In this document: one piece after another, positions 45,301 to 57,300 of the stretch
How the letters are laid out: each line of letters begins with the position of its first letter
Position numbering within the stretch: the first letter of the stretch is position 1
NCBI GenBank assembly: GCA_023974075.1
Contig: CM043790.1
Location: forward strand, 18,305,883-18,369,882
DNA: 64,000 bases
Reading direction: 5' to 3'
From: Chaenocephalus aceratus
Taxonomy: Eukaryota > Chordata > Actinopteri > Perciformes > Channichthyidae
Notes under the pieces: generated by a model
What the model was told of the DNA's origin: nothing
The model's database searches: none
The model's input: only the letters and a program-made list of their open reading frames with translations
Made by a program: the position numbers and the translations under genes

Positions 45301-47188
45301 GCTGGCCCCCTGCCTTAGGAGGGCCCCCCGAAGGAGGTCTCATCCCTGAATTACCACTTGAGTTTCCAGCAGAATTAGTTCCAGGCCTCAGAGGTTCTCC
45401 CTTTCCAGACTTGTTTCCTCCGGCTGAAGGTCCTTGCTTCACACCCTGACTGGGCCTGTTCTGTTGGGAGCTCCCCTGTTGAGATCTTTGGCCTGATGTA
45501 GATGGACCAGGAGCCCTGGTCCCAGGAATGCCTGAGGGTCTTGATGAGCTTTCTTTTTTGGGGATAAGGTCACTTGAGGCACTTGATTTGTGGCTGGATG
45601 AGGGCTTGAGCCCCCCTTGTTTGGCTGAAACCTGAGATGATGAGCCTTTTGAAGAACTTTACTGTTTGTGGCACCAGAAGCACTTGATGAGGCTGCCTTG
45701 GATCGGTCTCTATCACTGTTAGACATCTTGGATTGATCTCTGTCACTGTTAGACATCTTGGAACGATCTCTGTCACTGTTAGACATCTTGGATCGATCTC
45801 TGTCACTGTTAGACATCTTGGATCGATCTCTGTCTCTGTCATTAACAGAGGGCCTAGAAGAAGAGTGGCCTTTATCACTAGAAGATGTTGGATGCAATTT
45901 CTTCGCTGAGCCACTGGGCAAACTTGGCTTCACTAAGGAGTTATTTTGGGGTTTACCATTCTTCTGCTCCTTCTCAGAAGTGTTTTTCCTCATTGAACTA
46001 GAGCTAGATTGAGACCTGCTGTCTCTGTCTCTCTCAGTCTTTGAGTCTCTGTCCATTCTCTTAACCTTGCGCTCCAGCTCCCGCTCCTTTATCTCTTCAG
46101 CTGTTCGGAGCCTATCTTCTTTTTTCACTACCTTTTTTACCTCAACTGGCTCAAACTGCTTCTTCTCTGCCAATTTGAGTAACTCTGCAAAGTTCAAGGG
46201 AGGTGGAGCAGGCTTTTTAGAGGATTGCTTGCTACAACTACTAATCCTGCTACTAGCACTAAATCCAGGGTTTTTTGCAGGTCTCCGTGGTTCTGGCTCC
46301 TGCTCCGACTCTGAATCTGAAGGCTCATACTCATAATTATCCTCATCCTCTGGGTCAATGGAGTTGTTTGTAAATCCTTCGCCATTCATTGCTCTTTCTT
46401 CCTGCATTTCTTGTTTTGTTCTCCTCTTCTTAGGCAATTCTACAACTGGGACGCCATTGTAGCCTCTGAAATTGTCTTTGGTTCTGGAAGCCATGGCCCG
46501 GGCTTTACGGTCCGACTTCATTTCAACCCTCTTCTGTAGTAGTTCATCCTTCTTTTTCTTCATTTGAATTTCTGGATGAACACAAAAAACATCAATGAAG
46601 AATGTATTCTGTAATGGCTAAAAAAAAAAAATCACTGTTATAACGTTAACTTAGTGTTACCTTTCTTTTTGTGATCAATGGTTTGCTTCTTCAGAAGTGC
46701 CTGCACAGCACTAGGATCTACACCTCTCGACCGTGGGACTTTTTTCGGTGGTCCAGTTTGTAGACTGTATCTTTTCTGCTCAAAGAAGGACACAAAATAC
46801 ATGAAAATGTACAGCATATTGAATATAAAGTAGTTACACATGTCTCTTTGCTATTTGAATCGTTTAGAGGTCTTAGTTATAGGGAAATACGATATAATTA
46901 CCCACATATGTTGGTCTAAATATAACTTTAGATTGGAAATATAAAAACTTGACAAGCTTACAGGTTTAAGTCAGCGTCTGCCTAGCAAGCAGGCTCACGA
47001 GGGTGGAAGTTAGCAGCTAGCTACATTATCAAATCCTCTCTGACAGATGAGCTGGCATTTGTGTGCTCACAAGATTTGCCACATAACACAAGTGTACTGA
47101 TAGGAATGAGTAAAGACATTTGACCTACCTGGACACTGCTGAGGCCCTGGTTCTGAGAGGCGAGGTCTAATATATTATCAAAGTCCAT
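36361..47188 (-). CDS. spty2d1: SPT2 domain-containing histone chaperone, with one frameshift
   Basis: SPTY2D1/SPT2 binds histones H3-H4 and DNA and acts with transcription, including at rDNA. Exons in transcript order: 47188-47129, 46775-46661, 46571-44830, 36882-36726, 36633-36553 and 36451-36361. The N-terminus MDFDNILDLAS and the C-terminal SPT2 histone-binding region (YKRKYEDDEDEYDSEMEDF, then DISRHIREIFGYDKN, then YALKFMESSWKDMQ) identify it. Splice phases agree at every junction except inside exon 3. There the frame must shift by +2 or -1 near 45658-45662 to join the charged N-terminal part to the Ser/Pro/Gly-rich part. With the shift corrected it is 747 residues, longer than the human protein because of two internal peptide repeats. 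The cause may be an assembly error or real damage. Confidence 0.9.
37495..39761. mobile_element. Long-TIR DNA transposon inserted in the LINE
   Basis: It starts GGCCCCGGCCACACGAGGAC and ends with the inverted GTGTGGCCGGGGCC. The subterminal motif GGACGAAAACGG is mirrored at the right end (CCGTTTTCGTCC). The flanks read TTA and TAA, so the target duplication is not resolved. It separates the LINE 3' UTR from its coding part, so it arrived after the LINE. It is itself split by a hAT element. Confidence 0.8.
37902..39270. mobile_element. hAT element nested in the long-TIR transposon
   Basis: Ends TAGGGTTGGGTATCG and CGGTACCCAACCCTA are flanked by a perfect 8-bp duplication CTCATTAC (37894-37901 and 39271-39278). 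Subterminal GGAACCGGTTC-type repeats occur at the right end (39230-39255). No intact transposase is seen. Confidence 0.88.
40540..41233 (+). mobile_element. hAT fragment with transposase trace
   Basis: Bases near 40700-40745 translate on + as YFALQLDESTDVANI, a signature of ZBED/SCAND3-like hAT transposases. The right end GGGAACCCCTG is the inverted form of the usual CAGGGGTTCCC terminus. It replaces the LINE segment that should encode the GVPQGS block, so a deletion accompanied or followed it. Confidence 0.7.
42940..44545. mobile_element. Long-TIR DNA transposon (GGCGC..TTCACACCGCAG ends)
   Basis: The left end GGCGCTTTCACACCGCAGTA and the inverted right end TACTGCGGTGTGAACGCGCC match over about 30 bp, apart from one base. 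Near the left end is a near-palindrome around GAGAACTCTTTAGTTCTC. Near the right end TATCGGAAC is repeated three times. The long open frame on the minus strand (43671-43087) is not a recognisable protein. Confidence 0.8.
43416..44360. mobile_element. hAT-like element nested in the 42940 transposon
   Basis: Ends CAGGGCTCGA and TCGAGAGCCCTG lie between AACATTTT (43408-43415) and AACCTTTT (44361-44368), an 8-bp duplication with one mismatch. No intact transposase. Confidence 0.75.
44830..45015 (-). repeat. 18-bp coding repeat: PGMQQR hexapeptide array
   Basis: About ten tandem hexapeptides of the form RPGMQQ, GPGMQQ or RPGIQQ at the end of SPTY2D1 exon 3. The DNA unit is 18 bp, so copy-number change keeps the frame. 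Confidence 0.95.
45700..45840 (-). repeat. 30-bp coding repeat: NSDRDRSKMS array
   Basis: Four to five tandem copies of a 30-bp unit encode NSDRDRSKMS within SPTY2D1 exon 3, adding charged low-complexity sequence. Single-base differences (one DQS copy) separate the units. The array ends about 40 nt before the frameshift. Confidence 0.93.
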
Positions 47189-47720
47189 CTTTTAGACTGC
47201 GAGTGATGAAGCAGGCTGTTTGAAACGAATCGAGGGATCAACCAGGAGTGTTGATTGCTAAAGCTAACGCTAGCGTTTAGCTTCCAACCCAGGTAAACTC
47301 GCTCGAGATTCAGCGTTACCAAACGACACCTAAATAGCTTATAAGGATAACACTATTTCAAACAGACTCCGTGGTAATAAATACTGTATATCAACCCGTT
47401 AGAGATATTTTACTACATTCGATTAAGCTAGCGAAGTTAGCGTTAGCTAACCATACGTTTACTGACGTAAACTAACGTTAGCAAACCAAGAAGCCTGAAA
47501 AGACGAACTTTTAAACTGATACAACACAGCAAAATCCATCAAAAATGTTCATAAGAATAAAGCCTAAAGATAGAAAAACACTAAAAACTCAGCCATAATG
47601 TTACCACGGGTGTTGGTAGGTAGAGACTAACGGTGTTAAAGACAGAAGAATTAAAGGTCCAAAGATGACTCTAAGGAAGTGAGAGGAGTCCCTCCTGCGC
47701 GTTTCCGTCTTTGTTAGATA
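47189..47720 (-). promoter_or_regulatory. SPTY2D1 5' UTR and promoter region
   Basis: Sequence directly upstream of the SPTY2D1 ATG, with several GCTAACG/CGTTAGC motifs and a TGACGTAA cAMP-response-like half site near 47463. The boundary of transcription cannot be set from sequence. Confidence 0.4.
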
Positions 47721-50700
47721 CAAAGAGTCAGTAGTTACAATCAATGAAGTCCCTTATGTTTTCAGTCCTGGGATTTGATAGTTGGAAATCAGAATAAAAC
47801 AAACGCTTCATTTTTTTTAAATTCAAAACATATTTTTGTTTGACAAATGTTGTCGTTAAAGGTGTAAAAAGTGACTGGTTGTTGATAGCGTAAAAATAAT
47901 TTGGACAAATGCAATACAACGCAAGTTTACATTAACTGGCCTAAGTGGAATGTAGTTATTTACATTTTTTATTATTTGTAGGCATGTGTGAAATGAGTAC
48001 ACACAATAAATTGTACTTGAGAGTTGGAACATAGTTGCCCAATTATGTCAGGTAAATCAGCGCCGTATAGGGCTTTGGTGTAAATGCACGCGGAGAGGGG
48101 ATGTCTGTCTTGAGAGAAAACAAAGGTTACTAAGATCGGAAAATCACTTTCATCGATAAGTGGAATTGATTTTATTTGTTTGATTAGACAAAGTAGGCTA
48201 GGCACAATACCTCAATATATTAAACATAGTTTTGACACGTGAACGATTAACAAAAATGGTTCGGAAAAATATTTTTGACAAAAGGGTCATATTTAAAATT
48301 ATTATATTTACAGGATCACACGCAAAAGTAGGCCTAAATGTAATTACAGACAAATTATTTAAAAAGATTGGCCTCTATCACTAAATGCCTATGTCTGATA
48401 TATCTAAAGCCAAGGATGTTTGACTCTCGTTCTTATTATACATCCATGGTTTGATTTCACATTTACTGAAGTTTCACTTCCGCTTTCCCCCATGGTTTCT
48501 TTACGTAATGTCCGGCCAAAAATAAGTTAGACACTCTTAGAACCACAAGATGTCGCTACAATTGTGGATATTCTTCTTCATTTCCCTGAATGATACTATT
48601 ATATTATTCTAAGGCAATTACTAACAAAGCCATACCAAACAGTTTTAACTTTATAGTTTCCAGTGGAGAGGGCTGATTTAGCTTACTGAAATAAAAGAAA
48701 CCCTACCTATCATAATCTAAGAGGGCAAGCTACTCAATAAAGTAAAGATCCTGCATTTAAAACTGAATTTTTACAAAGTTGCATAAACATGATTTAATAT
48801 CGGCCTCCCTGAGCAAAAGTCTAGACAATCATGCAGAATGTTTTTTAGAATAATATTATTTAATAACTCATATTGCATAATCGTAGCACCCACACACAAA
48901 TTGCAGCTCGTCTATACTTATTGTAATTTGTAGTATTGTACCCTAGTTTGGGTATACATTTTGTAACACATTTTACAAGCTGCATTTTTTTTAATTGTAG
49001 TGTTGATATTTAAGTTGAAAAGAAGCTTAAATGTCTCCCCCTGAAATGTGGAATCTAGATTTCTTAAGTAGTGTAAATAATAAATACTCCAGTAAAGTAC
49101 AAGCACATTTGACTCAAATTGTCATTTTTTGGACCAGAAATTGTTTCCTTCAAGGCATAGGGAGTTTTCCATTTGATTACTTCTCCAGTTGGTGACCCAC
49201 AGAAAGAAAAAACTAAATTATGTTTGTGTGTTTTGCATGATATTAGTCAGTATGTAAAAACGTACAGCTTCCAATTTAGTATACATTTTGACCTCCTACT
49301 TAATTTAATTTTAATGTAAACATGTCCCATGGTTTCAGTTGTACTAAATTCAACTATTTCTACATGTTTATGAAATAAAATCCAATTACAAATGCAGAAT
49401 TCAAAGCTAAATTCTGTGTCATGCTGTAACATGAATACACACACTAACTAAGGCTACACAATATAATGAAGTTTAGCGTAAGGGATCCCTAACTGCATCC
49501 CTGTCCGTCATGGCTGAATGGCTATATCCCATACTTTTGATATAAATCTGTTCCAAAATCTGAAAATCGGTGTGTAACCTTAAGAATTGTCACTACCGAA
49601 CACATATTATCTTCAATTAAGTAAACTTTTTCTGAGTTTTATGCAAAGTATTATGTTTGTATGTGTGTAAACCTCTAGCCATGTAGTTGCTAGCATTCTT
49701 TAGTTATGCTCAATTTTAGCTAGAATCGTCACTATCGAAACAGTCACTATCGAAACAGTCACTATCGAAACAGTCACTATCGAAACATATGGTAAACATA
49801 TGATCGTTTCGGTAGTGACAAAATGGAATGGTAAGCAGGTAAATCCCATAGTTTTGAAATAAATGTGTTTTAAAGTCTGAAAATCAGTGTGTTTCTTTAA
49901 AGGTCTCTAATTATACTATTTGTAGGCATATATTATAGGTCTCAGATATATATATAAAACCTGACTATGAAGTGTTTTGCTCAAAATACTAAACAGATCA
50001 CCCATTCTAGCCTCATTCCCCTCTATTTAAGCCTGTTACTAAAGTGCTGATTCTGGGTCAGTAGCTTCAAACATTCACACTTCAACATAAGGCATGTTAT
50101 GAGTTAAGATTAAGCAATAAGCTTGAGGGAATATGATACAACCTTGAGAACAAAATACTGTGGTCACTACCGAAACACTGGATGTTTTGTAAAAAGTAAA
50201 GTATATTGACTTATCAAATAAAATGATATGATACTGATTGGTTTAATGTATGTTCAATTTCAACAATCATCAACTCTGGAATCAATATGATCAGTATTAT
50301 GCATTTTACAAAGAAAAATTGCATTGAGATTGTTATGAATTGTATAAATTGAACTTTGAAATTTGATTACAAATTAAATTGCATTGATTTAATCGCGAAA
50401 ACCCTCAATAAATATTTGTTAAAATACTATTTAGAGAAGGGAAGGTAAAACAATCTTAACAGGTTAATATAATACTTTTTTACTACAGTGTATATACTAT
50501 ATTTCGGTAGTGACCATTTTTGGTATGGAAGAACATTCCAATACAGTCTGAAAATACGATATAAAAATCTACGGTTATTTGACTAGATATGTGTAATTTA
50601 GATATGGTACAAAATATATATGGACAAAGTTTTGGGAAAAAAACATACAACATTTCAAAACTGTTCCAACCTGACTTTGCATCAATTCGGTAGAATGGCC

Positions 50701-51060
50701 CATCTATGTAATACCACTAGTAGCCTAATGTCAATTTAAGAGCACTCGTATATTCATGATATTTTATGGGGAAACGATCTGATTAGTTGACTGGGGAGCT
50801 TTAACTGAAAGGAAACAGACAGAATATCCACAAACTGTATTTATTAAAAGCATTGTATTTGAATCAATGCAATCAGTGGAATCGGAAATCAATATATTGT
50901 ATTAGAGCAACATTTCGATCTCTTATAGATGTTTGCCAGGCTTTTTTGTCTGATTTCTAACGCCTCATCTGACTCATTTACAACGTTTTGTCAGTCCCAA
51001 TCAATAATAAGATCAAAAGGCTTTCAAGAAGCTCCTCTGTAAGATGTAAATAAAGGCCAT
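47721..51060. other. Intergenic region between SPTY2D1 and TMEM86A
   Basis: The two genes diverge from here. No conserved exon is recognised. The region is AT-rich, and the only structured part is the CACTACCGAAAC-rich repeat at 49525-50700. Confidence 0.6.
49525..50700. repeat. Degenerate repeat with recurring GTCACTACCGAAAC box
   Basis: The box occurs on + at 49589 and 50163, as four tandem 15-bp copies (CAGTCACTATCGAAA) at about 49728-49787, and inverted at 49806-49819 and 50502-50514. Phrases such as ATCCCATACTTTTGATATAA and CTGAAAATCGGTGTG at 49525-49580 recur at about 49845-49895, showing an underlying period near 320 bp. It is not assigned to a family. Confidence 0.75.
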
Positions 51061-51338
51061 CTGCTCCGATATGTAAACAGCAGCCTGACTCCTCCTATCA
51101 GGGCGGCCCTTTTGCTTTGGCCCTCCCCCTCCACAACATCTCTCTGCTCCTATTGGTCAACTGAGAAAAACGTGCCCACGTTTCGGCTTGTCTATCACCT
51201 CCTACCGGACGTAGGGCCGCCTGCCGGAGCGAGGACAAAAACAATCGGCATCCCTCATGCAGTAAAACACAAAGTGGAGGACCTAAAGCTGATTTTTTAT
51301 ATTTAACACCCTTGTCATCGACACAGCCGAAGAAAAAC
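51061..51338 (+). promoter_or_regulatory. TMEM86A proximal promoter and 5' UTR
   Basis: GC-richer sequence containing a reversed CCAAT box (CTATTGG near 51150) and a C-rich block, immediately before the TMEM86A start codon. Confidence 0.45.
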
Positions 51339-54300
51339 ATGGTTTCTCCGGTAACCGTGGTGAGTAATCTGCTTTAAGCATTCTTTGATATTTTCACACA
51401 CAAAACAGGAATAGTAGTGGGAGCCATTTAGCTACAAGATAACACCACTTCTTAAGATAAGTTATCCATTCTTATTAATGTTTCTCATTAAGACATGTGT
51501 TCATTATTGAGGGGCTGGAATAAACTCACTGTTTATTGCATCATTTTAGTTTTTATTTATAGCATAGCATTTCATACTCTGTCGTCGAAGGCCAATGAAT
51601 GCTCAATAAAATAAAGTTTATTTATCAGTAAATAGGAATGTTTGTTTGGTGAATTGAAAATGCCCTCGGACACCCGTGTTGTTGTCTGCGTCGTATGCTC
51701 GTTATGTCCTGATATGCGTCTGAATGTGTTGGAGACTCAAAGCAGGAACTTTAATATTCAGCTGTTTCCTCAAAATCTTGACGCGTTTTAGCTGCGACTG
51801 AATGCACCGTTCCGTCTCGATATTCCACCAACAAAAGGACGTTTCCACATATTTCCAAAGGCAGCCCCCTGACAAAAAAGCAAACTGTCATGTGACGACC
51901 TTTTTTTGGTCTATTTTTCTTTCCCCCCTGTGACGCATGCGCTGAACAGTGCTGCTGTGGCTGCCTTTATTTTCATCTCCTTTGCTCGAGCAATGCTTCA
52001 AATAGAATAATGTGTAGACTAATGTTGTGCATTTCCAAAACATAATTTACCCAATGCCACTGTAGGACATTGGCAATTTTGACAAAAAACATTGACAGCT
52101 AAATGAATAATTTAGCCGACCTTAGCATCCTCTTACTTTGACAGAGCTGCTATGAAATGTTACCCCATGAGCAGGGGCCAACTTGGCCTGTAGTAAACTC
52201 TGACTCTCAGCCTGTGAGAGGAGCCTTTTTGGAGAAATGCTTGCCATATAAACTGGTTTCCTTAGTGATGGTGATGCTCCCAGGGCTGCTTAACTTAAAG
52301 TGAAAGGGAATGCTCCAGGGCTGCTTAACTTAAAGTGAAAGGGAATGCAGAGGCATGTTCTGAGATAAGAACACTGTTAGAAAGGATAAGACCAGTATTC
52401 AATTAGAGAAGCCAAGAAGCAAATTACATCAACTATTTAGTGATCATCATGGAACATTACTTTGACCATTGCAAACGAGAGCCAATTAATCATCATTATT
52501 TTCCTTTTTTTTTGGTTTACTTTTGTATAGGGGTCTATAGATTTTACAGGTCATTCTTATGTTTACGCGTGTATCATGTTTCAGACCCAGTCTAGAAAAT
52601 GACCCAGAATGACCCAGAACAATTGAATAGATGTTCATTACTCAAGTCTACATGCTGGCGTTTGGTTGCTTTATGATTGGTGCAGAGGTATTATTCTATA
52701 ACACATAGGTTTGAGCAAGCTCTCTGATTGGTCAATAGGCGTGTTTGATTCCACGATCAAACAACGATCAAATAGAACGTGCCTAATCACAAAGTATCCA
52801 GTGGCCTACACACGCCACTAGCCTACCGAAACTACTTCCATGAGCCTACATCGTGTGGTTTCCATAGCGACGTTTAGCGACACACAGCCGTTACACTGTT
52901 ATACATTGTCTCTCGTTGGAAATCGGTAGATACAAAATGTCAGATTTTAAAATTAATTTTGATTTGTTGGGGGGCCTCAGTATTGATGAATGGTTTCGCA
53001 GCTACTGGGCTCCATCTCTAGACAACAGAAAGATGTGGAGCAACGCGCTTTTTGCCGGTCCGGGACACGTCATGAAACGGCCACTGGAGGAAAGCTCTTC
53101 CTATAACGTAGTCCTACCCGTGAACACCACAGCACCACCTGCAAAAAAGTCTGGCATGGAGTTCATGGAGAGCTGTTTCAAGAATTGCACTTTTAATGGC
53201 AGCATGAACATCCACCTTCATTCTGAACCCAAAATGTTTCAGCACCATGGACAGCCTGATTTGATTTGTTCCGCTAATCCCACACAGTGATTACTCAGAT
53301 ATTTAAATAGCCTAATTCAAGAATTGTTTTCAATAAATAGTTTTCAATAAATTGGTTAATAATATATTATTTACTATAATTATATCAATAACTGTAAGCG
53401 GGGTAACAGGAGTGTTCGATTGATCGGCTATCGTTACCATGGGAACTACTTTCTAGGAACTACTTTCTGACGGAGATTAACTCAAGCAGAAAGCGTAGGT
53501 TTGGGAGCAAATTAGCCGACATTATGAAATTATTTTACGATATTGTTGATTACAATGATAGTTTGTGTTATAGAATCGCAATCATACACTTGAGGCCGTT
53601 CTTGAACTTACTCCAGTACAGGCGTACGAACCTCGGCGCAAGCGCCTCGGTCCTGCCGCAGTACTGTCGTACCAATAATGACGTTCAAGAACGGCCTCTC
53701 TGTATGATTGCTTAAGTGACTAACAGCTGCCTCTTCCTTCCTGGAATGCAGTAACCTAATGAGGTGTTCCTGATAGTTATGCCAGTCACAAAAGTGTAAA
53801 CATTTGTAATCATTTAAGCATATTCACCACTCATTTTGTATTTTTCTACACAAATATATACTACTTAGACATTCTTAAGTGATTATTGTCTATCTTGAAA
53901 GTACATTGATGTGCAGTTAGAAGAGCACAGCTGTAGTTAGAAAATAGGAGGAAATAATTTGTAAAAATCCTTTGTTTGTTGCTATGAAAGAGGGAGCCAT
54001 TCCATCCTACTGTGACCCTGCAGTCAATCATTAACCAAATCACTATTTAACAGTGACAGGTGTTTGCAGCCAGTCAGCTGTGCTGTATGTGCTACAGCAC
54101 TTTTCTTCCGACCAAAAATGATAACAACATTATTTATTTTGTTTGCTTTCCAAATTAGGCAGTATGTTCTTTTCTGCTGGCGTCAGCTGACTCACACAGG
54201 GCTCATGTCGGTCACTGCAGACAAACTGACGCCTTATTCACTGTGAGAGGAGTTTGTTACAGCTGAGAGGATGCCATGCTGCCTAAACTCTGACAAGTGA

Positions 54301-57300
54301 ATTCAGGTATAAGACACTGAACAGGGAACTAGAGAGAGAGAAATAAAACCATTGCACCCACTTCGTGTACTTTTTAGCACACTGGGATAATTGTGTGTTA
54401 TTGGTGAGTAAATAACAGTGTGTTATTTTGAAAAGAATAACAAATTGGAAGGAAAAAAAGATTTAAAAAATACAGATTTCAGTATTCTGAGGCTCTGAGC
54501 CCCATTTATTTTCCTCACAGATGGCAACAAAAGTCCGAAATTATACGATTTAAAATGAAAGCAATAATTGTGGCTTGATATTGAGTAAGAACATGTTTTT
54601 ATGAACCACACAGCTTCCGGTCTTCCACGACCCGACCGGAGAAAAAGACGTGCTGCAGGCACGAAACACATTACCAGTAGAAATACATTGCTTTTAAAAT
54701 CGTGCTGTGCAACACGAAAAAAAGGGGGAAATAGTGTTGGTGAACACGAATCAATAGATTAAAAATCGTGTTGGTGAACACGAAATGCCATGAGACTGGA
54801 TTGTAATATGACTTGATCGCTTTAAACTCCGCACACTGAGCTCTGATTGGTCAGCAGGCAGTGCTTTCACTGAGTTGATCTCTTAGCCTGCAACCTAACC
54901 TGCTCCGGAGCAGGTTAGCCACACAGCATAAGTTACCATGGAGATCTAGCCCGCTAAAAAGAGAACCAGCGTCGTAGGACCGGAAACCCCGACTTTTCCC
55001 TGAAGTTAGCTCGCTAAGCAAAAATCCGGCTTCGTAGTACAGGCCTCAGGGCAGGCTTGAGGTCAAACATTTAGTCTGATCTTTTTGCCCACAACTTTTT
55101 TGAGCAGTTGTGCAATAAGGATCCTCCTTAGGGGTTACTATAGTTCATATCCCAGGAGTGGGTGTAAGACTGGGTGTAACTCTACGTCCGACATAGAACC
55201 GAAGGTTAAGACCAAACTAAAGTTATGACTAGTGCACCACTAGACCTAAGCCCTGTATGGGTGTAACTTTTACGCCTAGTATGGAGCAGGCGTAAATCGG
55301 AAAGACAGAGTAGCATCCATAGTAACGTAAAACAGGCAAGAAGGAAATATAATGATGGCAGTGCGTCTTGTTTACAGGTTTAACAATGAAAGGGCATTAA
55401 GACGAGAGAGTCGTCCGTGATCGAACAAACTCACTGGACATCTATTCGGACAACGAGCTGATGGAGTGCTTTCGTTTTCGACAGACAAGCCCTTTTTGAA
55501 TTAATCGAGGAGATCTCCCCTCAACTACAGCATGGATCAGACCGCAACGCGGCGCTCTCCCCAACCTTGCAGGTGCTGATTGCGCTCAGATTTTACGCTA
55601 ACGGGCTGCTTTGAATGGAGAAGTTCGAGTGTTAAATGATGTAGACGTGTGTTGCTTGGCAACAATTACTGTTTCGTGTGTATTGACGTGGACGTGGAAT
55701 CTTAAGAATAGGCGCAGCTACGACCGTGACTAGTCAGGCTTGGTGCACTCGGTGTTAATTTGAATCACTAAGTCGGACGTAGCTAAGCCAGACGTTACAT
55801 TACATTACATTACATTTAGCTGACGCTTTTATCCAAAGCGACTTACAATAAGTGCGTTCGACCAACAAAATACAAACTTGAAGAAAACAGAATCATATAA
55901 GTACATCAGGTTTCATAGAGCAAAAACATTTCAAGTGCTACTCAACTGGTAAGCCAGTCTTTTATTAGTATATCAGTGCTTTGTTAATAGTTCTATTGCT
56001 CGAAGTGGAGTCGAAAGAGATGAGTTTTCAATCTGCGCCGGAAGGTGTGTAAGCTATCTGCTGTCCTGATGTCAATGGGGAGCTCATTCCACCATTTTGG
56101 AGCCAGGATAGCAAACCCACGTGTTTTTGCTAATGGGAACTTGGGTCCCCTTCGCAGCGATGGTGCAGCGAGCCGTTTGGTTGATGCAGAGCGGAGTGCA
56201 CGTGCTGGGGTGTACGGTTTAACCATGTCCTGGATGTAGGAAGGGCCAGATCCATTCGCAGCATGTTACGCAAGTACCATTGTCTTGAAGTGGATTCTAG
56301 CAGTTACCGGAAGCCAGTGGAAGGAGCGGAGGAGCGGCGTGGTGTGGGAGAATTTAGGAAGGTTGAAGACCAGACGAGCCGCTGCATTCTGGATGAGCTG
56401 CAGAGGTCGGATGGCACATGCAGGTAGACCAGCCAGGAGGGAGTTGCAGTAGTCTAGGCGTGAGATGACGAGAGCCTGGACCAGAACCTGCGTCGCTTTC
56501 TGGGTCAGCTGGGGACGCATCCTCCTGATGTTGTAAAGCGTGTATCTGCAGCAACGGGTTGTAGCAGCGATGTTTGCAATGAAGGACAGGTTGTTATCTA
56601 GGATCACACCCAGATTCCTTGCAGTCTGAGTCGGGGAAACAACAGAGGTGCCGATGTTGATTGTTAGGTCAAGAGTGGGACAATCTTTTCCCGGAAGGAA
56701 AAGCAGTTCAGTCTTGTCAAGGTTGAGCTTGAGGTGATGAGCAGACATCCACTGAGAGATGTCAGCTAGACAAGCAGAGATGCGTGCGACGACCTGGGTC
56801 TCTGAGCGGGGAAAGGACAGGATTAATTGGGTGTCGTCAGTGTAGCAGTGGTATGAAAAACCATGCGGGCTAATGACAGATCCGAGCGAGTTTGTGTACA
56901 AGGAGAAAAGGAGGGGACCAAGAACAGAGCCCTGAGGGACCCCTGTAGTTAATTGACAAGGGTCGGACTCCGACCCTCTCCAAGTAACCCTGTAGGTGCG
57001 GTCTTTGAGGTATGAGGTGATGAAGGAAAGTGCAGAGCCTGAAACTCCAAGTTCTTGGAGAGTGCGAAGGAGGATCTGTTGATTCACCGTGTCGAATGCA
57101 GCAGACAGGTCTAAAAGGATGATGACAGAGGAGAGGGAGGCTGCTTTAGCAGTGTGCAGTTCCTCAGTGACAGCAAGGAGGGCAGTTTCTGTGGAGTTAA
57201 GACCTCCTTTTTTACGTCCAGCTGGTGCACTCCACTCCTGGAGCATAGAAAATATGACCTATAGTAACCCTTAATTTTCTCTCACCTCCTCACCTCCCTC

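Noticed and set aside
44759..45449. Several long + strand ORFs opposite SPTY2D1 exon 3
   Set aside because: They are antisense shadows of the 18-bp coding repeat and of GC-rich coding sequence.
52916..52936. Upstream TTG-initiated extension of the 117-codon ORF
   Set aside because: TTG is not a plausible eukaryotic start here. The ATG at 52937 has good context, so the shorter form was kept.
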